NCBI GenBank assembly: GCA_035504415.1
Contig: DATJRY010000012.1
Span: 241,028 to 305,027, forward strand
DNA length: 64,000 bases
Direction: 5' to 3'
Source: Candidatus Sulfotelmatobacter sp.
GTDB lineage: Bacteria; Vulcanimicrobiota; Vulcanimicrobiia; Vulcanimicrobiales; Vulcanimicrobiaceae
The stretch's first letter is position 1. Each line of letters opens with the position of its first letter. The position numbers were made by a program, and so were the translations under genes. A model generated the notes under the pieces. It did no database searches. It saw only the letters and a list, made by a program, of their open reading frames with translations, and was not told where the DNA came from. Below are positions 54,759-62,326 of the stretch, one piece after another.

Positions 54759-56809
54759 CCGCTCCGCGGCTGCGCATCGGGATCGACGTCGGCGGCACGT
54801 TCACGGACGTGGTCGCCGTCGACGCGGCGACGCGCTCGCTGGTCGCGTCGGTCAAGCTGCCGACGACCCACGACCATCCGGACGGCGTGGCGGCCGGGAT
54901 CGTGGCCGGGCTGGAGCGGTTGTTGCGCGAGCATGCGATCGACCCGAGCGCGATCGCGTTCATCGCGCACTCGACGACGCAGGCGACCAACGCGCTGCTC
55001 GAAGGCGACGTCGCGCAGGTCGGGATCGTGCCGCTCGGCGGTCCGGTGGCGCGCGCCTTCGCGCGCTTCGCGCCGTTCGCGCTGGCCGACGGGGTGCGGT
55101 TCGCGCCGCGCTGGCTCGACCCGCGCGCCGGTGACCCGCTCGCGGCGGCGCATGCCGCCGGCGTCGAGGCGTTGGCGGTGAGCGCGCCGTTCGCGGTCGA
55201 CCGTCCCGACGCGGAGCACGCGCTGGTCGTGGCCGCGCGCGCGTCCGGGTTGGCGGCGACCGGCGGCGCCGAGGTGTCGACGCAGTACGGGCTGCGCGCG
55301 CGCACGCGCACGGCCGCGCTCAACGCGGCGATCCTGCCGCGCATGCTGCGCACGGCGCGCATGACGGCCGGCGCGGTGACCAACGCCCGCATCCCGGCGC
55401 CGCTGATGATCATGCGCAGCGACGGCGGTGTGATGGACGTGGCCGAGGTCGAGCGGCGGCCGATCCTGACGATGCTTTCCGGACCCGCGGCGGGGATTGC
55501 CGGCGCGCTGTTCCACGAGAACGTCACCGACGGGCTGTTCGTCGAGGTCGGCGGGACGAGCGCCGACTGCTCGGCGATCGTGCGCGGCCGCCCGCAGATG
55601 CGGCCCGCGCGCATCGGCGGCCATCGCACGCTGCTGCGCACGCTCGACGTGCGCACGATCGCCGTCGCGGGCGGTTCGCTGGCGCGTGTCGCGCACGGTG
55701 CGATCGTCGAGGTCGGCCCGCGCTCGGCGCACATCGCCGGCTATCGCTACGCCTCGTTCACGCCCGACCTCGTCGCGAGCGCCGTGCCCGACCTCGCCGA
55801 CGGCGTCGTCGCGCTACGCGGCGCGAACGGCGAGCGGATCGCGATCACGCCGACCTGCGCGGCCAACCTGCTGGGCGTCGTGCCGCCGACGGCGTTCGCG
55901 CGCGGCGACGCCGCGGCGGCGCGGCTGGCCTGCGAACGGATCGCCCCGCTGCTCGGCCTGGACGCCGACGGCGTCGCGCGCGCGATCCTCGACCGCGCGA
56001 CGGAACGCTTGCGCGCGACGCTCGACGAGCTGATCGCCGACTACGGCCTCGACCGCGCGACCGTCGAGCTGGTCGGCGGCGGCGGCGGCGCGGCGGCGCT
56101 GATCCCGTACGCCGCGCAGCGCCTGGGGTTGACGCACCGGCTGGCGCGCGACGCCGAGGTGATCTCGCCGCTGGGCGTCGCGCTGGCGCTGGTGCGCGAC
56201 GTCGTCGAACGCACCGTCGTCGATCCGTCGGCCGACGATCTGGCCCGCATTCGCCGCGAGGCGATCGACGCCGCGACGGCGTCGGGCGCCGCTCCCGATC
56301 GCATCGAGGTGGTGGTGGAAGTCGACACCGCGCGCAACCGCGTGCGGGCGACCGCCTCGGGCGCGACCGCGCTGGTCGACGGGGCGCAGAGCGGCGTGCT
56401 CGCGACCGAGCCGGAACGGCGCGCGGCGGCGGCGGCGCACTTGCACGTGGCGCCGGACGCGCCGCGCGCGCTGGCGCAGACGGGCGCGCTGACCGTCTAC
56501 GGCGCCGGGCGCGCCGCCGCGATCGTCGACGAACGCGCCGTCGTGCGGCTGACCCTGACCGGCGCGACCGTTCTGGCGCTGCGCGCGGGCGCGCTCGAGA
56601 GCATCCTGCCGGGGCTGGTCGACGATGCGACGACCTTCGGCGACGTCGGCCGCGCGTTGCCCGACGTGTTCGTGTTGCGCGGCGCGCGCATCGGCGAGTT
56701 CGCCGGCCTCGGCGAGGCGGCACAGATCCTGGCGCTCGCGCGCGACGAGCTGGCCGGCGTCGACGCCGGCGAGCCGGTCGTCGCGATCACCGTCCCGAAG
56801 CGGGCATAG
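54755..56809 (+). CDS. HyuA-like hydantoinase/oxoprolinase ATPase subunit
   Basis: 684 residues. IGIDVGGTFTDVVAVD is the N-terminal phosphate loop of the ASKHA-type hydantoinase A family, STTQATNALLEG and MRSDGGVM, LSGPAAGIAGA, EVGGTSADCS follow, and LVGGGGGAAALIPYAAQRLG closes the domain. These proteins act in ATP-dependent ring opening (hydantoin, 5-oxoproline) or acetone/acetophenone carboxylation, usually with a HyuB partner, which is absent here. It ends 23 bases inside the convergent gene at 56787. Confidence 0.88.
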   Translation: MTAPRLRIGIDVGGTFTDVVAVDAATRSLVASVKLPTTHDHPDGVAAGIVAGLERLLREHAIDPSAIAFIAHSTTQATNALLEGDVAQVGIVPLGGPVARAFARFAPFALADGVRFAPRWLDPRAGDPLAAAHAAGVEALAVSAPFAVDRPDAEHALVVAARASGLAATGGAEVSTQYGLRARTRTAALNAAILPRMLRTARMTAGAVTNARIPAPLMIMRSDGGVMDVAEVERRPILTMLSGPAAGIAGALFHENVTDGLFVEVGGTSADCSAIVRGRPQMRPARIGGHRTLLRTLDVRTIAVAGGSLARVAHGAIVEVGPRSAHIAGYRYASFTPDLVASAVPDLADGVVALRGANGERIAITPTCAANLLGVVPPTAFARGDAAAARLACERIAPLLGLDADGVARAILDRATERLRATLDELIADYGLDRATVELVGGGGGAAALIPYAAQRLGLTHRLARDAEVISPLGVALALVRDVVERTVVDPSADDLARIRREAIDAATASGAAPDRIEVVVEVDTARNRVRATASGATALVDGAQSGVLATEPERRAAAAAHLHVAPDAPRALAQTGALTVYGAGRAAAIVDERAVVRLTLTGATVLALRAGALESILPGLVDDATTFGDVGRALPDVFVLRGARIGEFAGLGEAAQILALARDELAGVDAGEPVVAITVPKRA

Positions 56810-57680
56810 TCCGCGCGAAGCGCGCGGTGACGGTGCGCGCGCACGCGGCGATGGCGGCGTTCGCGTCGCCGACGCCGTCGAAGTCGAGCGCGAAGCACAC
56901 CACCGCGAGCGAAGCGCCGGCGCTGGGCGTGAGCAGGCCGGCGTCGGCGGCGAGGTTCACGGCGCCGCCGCTGACGTCGCTGACGGTCCAGCCCGCCGGG
57001 ACGCCGGCGCGTAGCTGCGCGCGGCTGTTGACGGTGGCGCGCATCCAGGTGATCAGCAGGGTCGTCGACTCGTCCGAGAGCGGCGACTCACTGCCGAGCT
57101 GCTCGAGCAGGTGCGCCGTCGAGTCGGGCGTCGCGCTGTCGCGCTCGTCGTGGACGTCGACGTGCAGCGGGCGGCGGCGCGCCAATCGGTCGACGCGGAT
57201 GCCGCGCACGCCGATCGTGCGCAGGTAGGCCGTGATGGCGGCCGGGCCGCCGATCAGCGGTGCCAGCAGGTCGGCCGCCGTGTCGTCGCCGTAGACGATC
57301 GCATACGCGCACAGCTTGCCCAGCGTGAGCACGCCGCCCGCGGGGTAGCGGCGCGCCAGCGCGCTGGCGCCGCCCTCGAGGTCGGACGGCCCGAACGCGA
57401 TTTGGCGCTCGAGCTTGTCGTCGCCGGCGTCGACGCGGGCCAGCGCCGTCATCACCAGCGGCAGTCGCCATAGGCCGCCGAGCGGGAAGCGCTCCGCGCC
57501 GCGATGCGCCAAGCGCGCGGCGCTGCCCAGATCGAGGGCGGCCACGCCGAGCCGGCCGCCGCCGTGCTTCTCGAGCGCGACGAACGGGTCGGCGTCCGAG
57601 GCGCGCGCGAACGGCGGCCGGGTCGATGACGGCCCCGCCAGCGTCGCTCCGGTGAAGGCCAAGAAGTCGGCTCGGCGCAT
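56787..57680 (-). CDS. Class A beta-lactamase-fold protein lacking the catalytic residues
   Basis: 297 residues. A signal-like N-terminus (MRRADFLAFTGATLAG) is followed by a serine beta-lactamase fold: RFPLGGLWRLPLV aligns with RFPMCSTFKFLLA, but the nucleophile Ser is Gly69 and the Lys is Arg72; SDN reads GDD (131-133); KTG reads VSG (236-238). RDSATPDSTAHLLEQL keeps the structural Asp-x-x-x-Pro pattern after the omega loop. All three active-site motifs are altered, so drug hydrolysis is unlikely; a binding or sensing role is more plausible. Confidence 0.8.
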   Translation of the reverse strand: MRRADFLAFTGATLAGPSSTRPPFARASDADPFVALEKHGGGRLGVAALDLGSAARLAHRGAERFPLGGLWRLPLVMTALARVDAGDDKLERQIAFGPSDLEGGASALARRYPAGGVLTLGKLCAYAIVYGDDTAADLLAPLIGGPAAITAYLRTIGVRGIRVDRLARRRPLHVDVHDERDSATPDSTAHLLEQLGSESPLSDESTTLLITWMRATVNSRAQLRAGVPAGWTVSDVSGGAVNLAADAGLLTPSAGASLAVVCFALDFDGVGDANAAIAACARTVTARFARTMPASGR

Positions 57681-57776
57681 CACCCGGTCCTTCGCAGCCG
57701 GCAGCCTGCTTCCGCTGGACGCAGCGCACGCCTCGCCGGGCGGACGCGGCCCGCGGCGGCGCGAACCTCGCGGGCG

Positions 57777-59138
57777 ATGCGCGAATACGACGTCCTGGTC
57801 GTCGGCGGGGGCAACGCCGGCTGCGCGGCGGCGATTGCCGCGGCGCGCACCGGGGCCCGCGTCCAGCTGGTTGAGCGCTACGGCTTCCTGGGCGGGACGG
57901 CCACCGCCGCGATGGTCGGTCCGTGGATGACCTTCCATTCCGGCGAAGAGCGCATCGTCGGCGGGATCGCGCAAGAGATCGTCGAGCGGCTGATGGCCAG
58001 CGGCGGATCGCCGGGCCACCTGCACGACGCGTCGGACTACGTCCCGACGATCACCCCGTTCGACCCCGAGCTGCACAAGGCGCTGCTGTTCGACCTGATG
58101 CGCGAGAGCGGCGTGTCGCTGTTGCTGCACGCGTGGTTCCTCGAGCCGATCGTTTCGAGCGGCCGCGTCGCGGGGGTGCGTGTCGCCACCGTCGGCGGCG
58201 TGCGCAGCTTGCGTGCCAAGCGCACCGTCGACGCGACCGCCGACGCGCTGGTGGCGTTCGGCGCGGGCGTGCCGACGCAGCAGGGCGATACGCGCGGGCG
58301 TGTGCAGCCGGCCAGCCTGATGTTCCGTCTCTCGCACGTCGACGTCGAGACGCTGGCGGCCTACGTGCGGCGGCATCCCGAGCAGATGCGCAGCTCGCTC
58401 AAGACGCACGAGCGCACCGCCGGCGCGCTGACGGCGGTCGCCGGGCTGTACGAGCTGTGGGACGCGGCGCGCGAGCGCGGCGAGGTCACCGTGCCGCGCG
58501 AGCTGGTCTCGTTGTTCGCCACGCCGTTTCCCGACGAAGTCACCGTCAACATGACGCGCGTCGTCGACGTCGACCCGCTCGACCCCGATTCGCTCACGCG
58601 GGCCGAGATCGAAGCGCGCGCGCAGGTCATGCAGCTGGTCGCGTTCTTCAAGCGCGACGTGCCGGGCTTCGCCAACGCACGGCTGGCCGCGACCGCGACG
58701 CAGATCGGCATCCGCGAAGGACGGCGCATCGTCGGCGACTACACGCTGACGGCCGACGACGTCCTGCACGCGCGCACGTTTCCCGACGCCGTCGCGCGCA
58801 GCGCCTATCCGATCGACATCCACAATCCCAGCGGCAGCGGCACGACGACGCATCGGCTGCCGCCCGGCGCCTCGTACGAGATTCCGTACCGCTGCATGGT
58901 GCCGGTCGGCATCGAGGATCTGCTGGTCGCTGGACGCTGCATCTCGACCACCCACGAAGCGCTGGCGTCGACGCGGCTGACGCCGACGGTGATGACGCTG
59001 GGCCAAGCGGCGGGAACCGCGATGGCGCTCTCGCTGCGCAGCGGGACGACGCCGCGCGCGCTCGACGTCGAAGCGCTGCGCCGGCGGCTGATCGCCGACG
59101 GCGTCGACTTGCGCCGCCACGAGCCGGTGCGTGCCTGA
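57777..59138 (+). CDS. FAD-dependent oxidoreductase
   Basis: 453 residues. EYDVLVVGGGNAGCAAAIAAARTGARVQLVER is the FAD-binding Rossmann motif, YGFLGGTATAAMVGPWMTF is typical of the FAD_oxidored (PF12831) group, and LVAGRCISTTHEALASTRLTPTVMTLGQAAGTAMAL is the C-terminal FAD contact. Substrate unknown; members are often found in sugar or amino-sugar catabolic clusters. Overlaps the following small gene by eight bases. Confidence 0.88.
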   Translation: MREYDVLVVGGGNAGCAAAIAAARTGARVQLVERYGFLGGTATAAMVGPWMTFHSGEERIVGGIAQEIVERLMASGGSPGHLHDASDYVPTITPFDPELHKALLFDLMRESGVSLLLHAWFLEPIVSSGRVAGVRVATVGGVRSLRAKRTVDATADALVAFGAGVPTQQGDTRGRVQPASLMFRLSHVDVETLAAYVRRHPEQMRSSLKTHERTAGALTAVAGLYELWDAARERGEVTVPRELVSLFATPFPDEVTVNMTRVVDVDPLDPDSLTRAEIEARAQVMQLVAFFKRDVPGFANARLAATATQIGIREGRRIVGDYTLTADDVLHARTFPDAVARSAYPIDIHNPSGSGTTTHRLPPGASYEIPYRCMVPVGIEDLLVAGRCISTTHEALASTRLTPTVMTLGQAAGTAMALSLRSGTTPRALDVEALRRRLIADGVDLRRHEPVRA

Positions 59139-59433
59139 CGTTCGCCGGCTGGCCGCCGACTACGGCGTGCGCGTCGAGGTGGCCGATCTGGGCGCGTGGG
59201 ACGGGACCACGCTGACGGCCGAATACGATCCGGACGGTCCGACCATCCGCGTCAACGAGCGCGTCCTGCCGAGCGGCTCGTCGTGCGCGGTGCGCGAGGC
59301 GATCGATCGCGCGATCGCGCACGAGCTGTATCACCATCGCGAGGCGATCGGCGAGATCCCGCGCCTGCGCGACCGCGCCGCGCGCGAACGCGCGGCCGAC
59401 GCCTTCGCGGCCGCGCTGACGGCGGAACCCTGA
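59131..59433 (+). CDS. Small HExxH protein (ImmA/IrrE-like)
   Basis: 100 residues. IAHELYHHREAIGEIP holds an HExxH zinc site in a compact helical domain, with TIRVNERVLPSGSS and a Glu/Asp helix (RERAADAFAAALTAEP) after it, as in M78 (ImmA/IrrE) peptidases, but without their DNA-binding partner. Whether it is an active protease is not certain. Start GTG inside the previous gene; its stop shares one base with the kinase ATG. Confidence 0.7.
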   Translation: MPDVRRLAADYGVRVEVADLGAWDGTTLTAEYDPDGPTIRVNERVLPSGSSCAVREAIDRAIAHELYHHREAIGEIPRLRDRAARERAADAFAAALTAEP

Positions 59434-60365
59434 TGCGGTACGTTGCCGGCATCGACGGCGGGCAGTCCTCGACGCTGGCGGTGGTGGTCGCAGAAGACGG
59501 GCGCATCGTCGGTCGCGGCGCGGCCGGGCCGGCCGCGCACGTCGACGAGCCGCCCGGCTCGCACACGGCGGCCGACGCGGTCGGCGTCGCCCTCGCGGCC
59601 GCGCTGGTCGCGGCCGGCCTGGCCGCCGACGCGCCGCTGGCGGCCGTGCGCATCGGGCTCTCGGGCTGGGACCAGCATTTCGACGGCGCCGCGCCGACGC
59701 TGCGCGCGGGCAGCGTGCGCATGTGTCACGACGCCACCATCGCGCTGGCCGGGGCGATCCCGGCGCGCCCCGCCGCGGTCGTGATCGCGGGAACGGGATC
59801 GGTCGCGTACGGCGAGGACGCCGCGGGGCGCGGCCTGCGGATCGGCGGGTGGGGCTACCTGTTCGGCGACGCGGGCAGCGCGTTCGCCGTCGCGCGCGAC
59901 GCGCTGGCGGCCGCGATGCTGACCGACGACGCCGGCGGCCGCCACCCGTTGGGCGACGCGGCGCTGGCCTTCTACGACCGGCCCGACCTGCGCGCGCTGG
60001 CGACGGCGGCGATCCAGGGCCGGCTTTCGCGGGCAACGCTGGCCGGCTTCGCCCGGGTCGTGTTCGACGCGGCGCGGCTCGGCGACGCGGACGCCGCGGC
60101 GATCGTCGACCGGGCGGCGGACGCGCTGGCCGAGCTCGCCGCCACCCTGTTGGCCCGGCTCGGGCTGGACCAGCCGGCTCCGGTCGCGTTCATCGGCGGC
60201 CTGCTCGCCAACGCGGACTTCCGGGCCCGGGTCGGCGAGCGGCTCGGCCGGCTCGTGCCGCAGGCCGTCGTCGTCGAGCCGCTCTACGAGCCGGCGGCCG
60301 GCGCGGCGCTGCTGGCCTTCGACGACGCGGCTCTCGGCCGTCCCGCGCGGCTCGCCCCGGCGTGA
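59433..60365 (+). CDS. BadF/BadG-type sugar kinase (N-acetylglucosamine kinase-like)
   Basis: 310 residues. ASKHA ATPase: YVAGIDGGQSSTLAVV (phosphate 1), VIAGTGSVAYGEDAAG with GGWGYLFGDAGSAFAVARDAL (signature of N-acetylglucosamine kinases in the BadF family), and PVAFIGGLLANADFR (adenosine). Likely phosphorylates GlcNAc, ManNAc or MurNAc-type sugars; the following nanE gene supports an amino sugar. Coupled by overlaps on both sides. Confidence 0.87.
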   Translation: MRYVAGIDGGQSSTLAVVVAEDGRIVGRGAAGPAAHVDEPPGSHTAADAVGVALAAALVAAGLAADAPLAAVRIGLSGWDQHFDGAAPTLRAGSVRMCHDATIALAGAIPARPAAVVIAGTGSVAYGEDAAGRGLRIGGWGYLFGDAGSAFAVARDALAAAMLTDDAGGRHPLGDAALAFYDRPDLRALATAAIQGRLSRATLAGFARVVFDAARLGDADAAAIVDRAADALAELAATLLARLGLDQPAPVAFIGGLLANADFRARVGERLGRLVPQAVVVEPLYEPAAGAALLAFDDAALGRPARLAPA

Positions 60366-61039
60366 ACCCGGTCCTCGAGCGGCTGCGCGGCGGGCTGATC
60401 GTCTCGGTCCAAGCCGAGGCCGACTCGGCGCTCAACGCGCCCGCGGCGATCGCGCTGCTCGGCCGCGTCGCCGTCGCCAACGGCGCCGTCGGCTTGCGGG
60501 TCGAGGGTTTGGCCCGCATCGGTGCGGTACGGCGCGCCGTCGGCGTGCCGGTGATCGGGATCGTCAAGCGCGCCTACCCCGGCTACGCGCCCTACATCAC
60601 GGCCGGCGCGCGCGAGATCGCGGAGGTGACCGCGGCCGGCGCCGAGATCGTCGCCTTCGACGCGACCGGGCGTCCGCGTCCCGACGGCCGCGACGTCGGG
60701 GCCGTGGTGGCGGCGGTGCACGCGGCCGGCGCGTTGGCCATGGCCGACTGCGCGCAGGTCGCCGAGGTCGAGGCCGCGGCCGCCGCGGGAGCAGACCTGA
60801 TCGCGACGACGCTGTGCGGTTACACCGAGGAGACGCGCGGCACCCCGCTGCCGGCGCTCGCGCTGGTGCGTGCGTGCGCGCGCAGCGGCGCGTTCGCCGT
60901 GTGCGAGGGCGGGGTGGGCACGCCCGACGATCTGCGGGCGGCGTTCGCGGCCGGCGCCGCCGCGGTGGTGGTCGGGACGGCGCTCACCAACCTCGACGTG
61001 CTGGTCCGGCGGTTCGTGAGCGCGGCTCCGCGCGGCTGA
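60362..61039 (+). CDS. nanE: N-acylglucosamine-6-phosphate 2-epimerase
   Basis: 225-residue TIM barrel. LRGGLIVSVQAEADSALNAP is the NanE start, VIGIVKRAYPG and ITAGAREIAEVTAAGAEIVAFDATGRPRPDG hold the catalytic Lys and substrate loop, MADCAQVAEVEAAAAAGADLIATTLCGYT the second Lys region replaced in part, and EGGVGTPDDLRAAFAAGAAAVVVGTALT the phosphate site. Converts ManNAc-6-P to GlcNAc-6-P. GTG start overlaps the kinase stop (GTGA), forming a two-step amino-sugar entry route. Confidence 0.9.
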   Translation: MNPVLERLRGGLIVSVQAEADSALNAPAAIALLGRVAVANGAVGLRVEGLARIGAVRRAVGVPVIGIVKRAYPGYAPYITAGAREIAEVTAAGAEIVAFDATGRPRPDGRDVGAVVAAVHAAGALAMADCAQVAEVEAAAAAGADLIATTLCGYTEETRGTPLPALALVRACARSGAFAVCEGGVGTPDDLRAAFAAGAAAVVVGTALTNLDVLVRRFVSAAPRG

Positions 61040-61218
61040 CCCGCGCAGGCCTGCCCTTCCCGATACGCGAGCAGGCGGCTCGTTCCGAGAGAAGTCCTCG
61101 CGCGGCGTTCAACACTTCTTCATAGTCGGAAGTCGGAAGTATCGCGAACCTACGCGCAGAAAGGCGGCGTCGAGCCGTCCTGCGCGCAGGGCGGCACGGC
61201 CGTTCCAGAGAGGATCCG

Positions 61219-62310
61219 TTGGCACAGCGCGTCGTCAAGCCGAAGACCAACCTCGGCCCCGGTTTCTGGCCGATCACGGCCCTGATCGTGGTCGTGTCGG
61301 CGATCATGATCTATTTCACCGCCACGAGCCCATGGCCGGTTGGGTTGATCCCCGCCGGCGAGCCGGCACCGGCGACGGACTCGCTGTTCCGCTTCTTGGG
61401 CTGCGTCGCGGCCTTCATCTTCAACGTGGTCGTGATCTACACGATCTACTTCGGGATCGTGTTCCGCCGGCCGAAGGATGCGCCGCCGCACCACATCGGC
61501 GTGCAGATCCACGACGCGCCCGTGCTCGAGTTCTGGTGGACCGTCATCCCGACGATCCTGATCATCATCCTGGCGATCTTCTCGGTGAAGATCTGGGACG
61601 ATCTGCAGAACACGCAGGGCGACGTGCTGACGGTCGAAGCGATCGGCTATCAATTCGGTTTCCAGTTCCGCTATCCGAAGCTGGCGAACGTCGTCAGCGG
61701 CGAGCTGCACCTGCCGGTCAACACGCCCACGACGGTGCAGATCACCTCGCGCGACGTCATCCACGGCTTCTGGCTGCCCGAGTTCCGCGTCAAGGCCGAC
61801 ATGGTGCCGGGCCTGATCACGACGATCCGCATCACGCCGCTGCAGACCGGGACGTTCCGCATCGTCTGCAGCGAGTTCTGCGGCGTCGCGCACGGCGCGA
61901 TGCACGGGACCGTGGTCGTGCAGAGCCAAGCCGACTTCGCCAAGTGGTTCAAGGCCCAGGGTGCCACCGGCACTTCGGCGACGGGCGGCGCCGCCGGCGC
62001 GGCGGTGGCGGTCAGCAGCGGTTCGGCCAGTGCCGGACAGGCGCTCTTCCAGAGCAAGTGCACCGCGTGCCACTCGACCGGCGAGTTCTCGCAGAAGATC
62101 GTCGGGCCGGGCCTCGGGCACATCTTCAACGATCCCGCGCATCCCAAGCTCGTCAACGGCGCCGCCCCGACGCCGGCGAACGTCGCCAAGCTGATCCACG
62201 ACGGGTACACCGGAGACATCGGCACGATGCCCAGCGCGACCGTCAATGCGATCAACAACACCGACATCGCGAACTTGACCGCTTACCTCGTCAGCCTCTC
62301 GAAGAAATAA
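61219..62310 (+). CDS. coxB: Cytochrome c oxidase subunit II with fused cytochrome c (caa3 type)
   Basis: 363 residues. Two membrane helices (FWPITALIVVVSAIMIYFTA, FRFLGCVAAFIFNVVVIYTIYFGIVF), cupredoxin domain with the CuA site VIHGFWLPEF and CSEFCGVAHGAMHG (Cys217, Cys221, His225, Met228), Gly/Ala linker (240-270), then a cytochrome c domain with CTACH (281-285) and a likely Met ligand in GTMPS. Carries electrons from cytochrome c to heme a. TTG start with AGAGAGGATCCG upstream. No signal peptide of the lipoprotein type is seen. Confidence 0.93.
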   Translation: MAQRVVKPKTNLGPGFWPITALIVVVSAIMIYFTATSPWPVGLIPAGEPAPATDSLFRFLGCVAAFIFNVVVIYTIYFGIVFRRPKDAPPHHIGVQIHDAPVLEFWWTVIPTILIIILAIFSVKIWDDLQNTQGDVLTVEAIGYQFGFQFRYPKLANVVSGELHLPVNTPTTVQITSRDVIHGFWLPEFRVKADMVPGLITTIRITPLQTGTFRIVCSEFCGVAHGAMHGTVVVQSQADFAKWFKAQGATGTSATGGAAGAAVAVSSGSASAGQALFQSKCTACHSTGEFSQKIVGPGLGHIFNDPAHPKLVNGAAPTPANVAKLIHDGYTGDIGTMPSATVNAINNTDIANLTAYLVSLSKK

Positions 62311-62326
62311 CGGAGACGATCCGCAC

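Noticed and set aside
56787..57680. Annotation as an antibiotic resistance beta-lactamase
   Set aside because: Catalytic Ser, Lys, SDN and KTG residues are all replaced.
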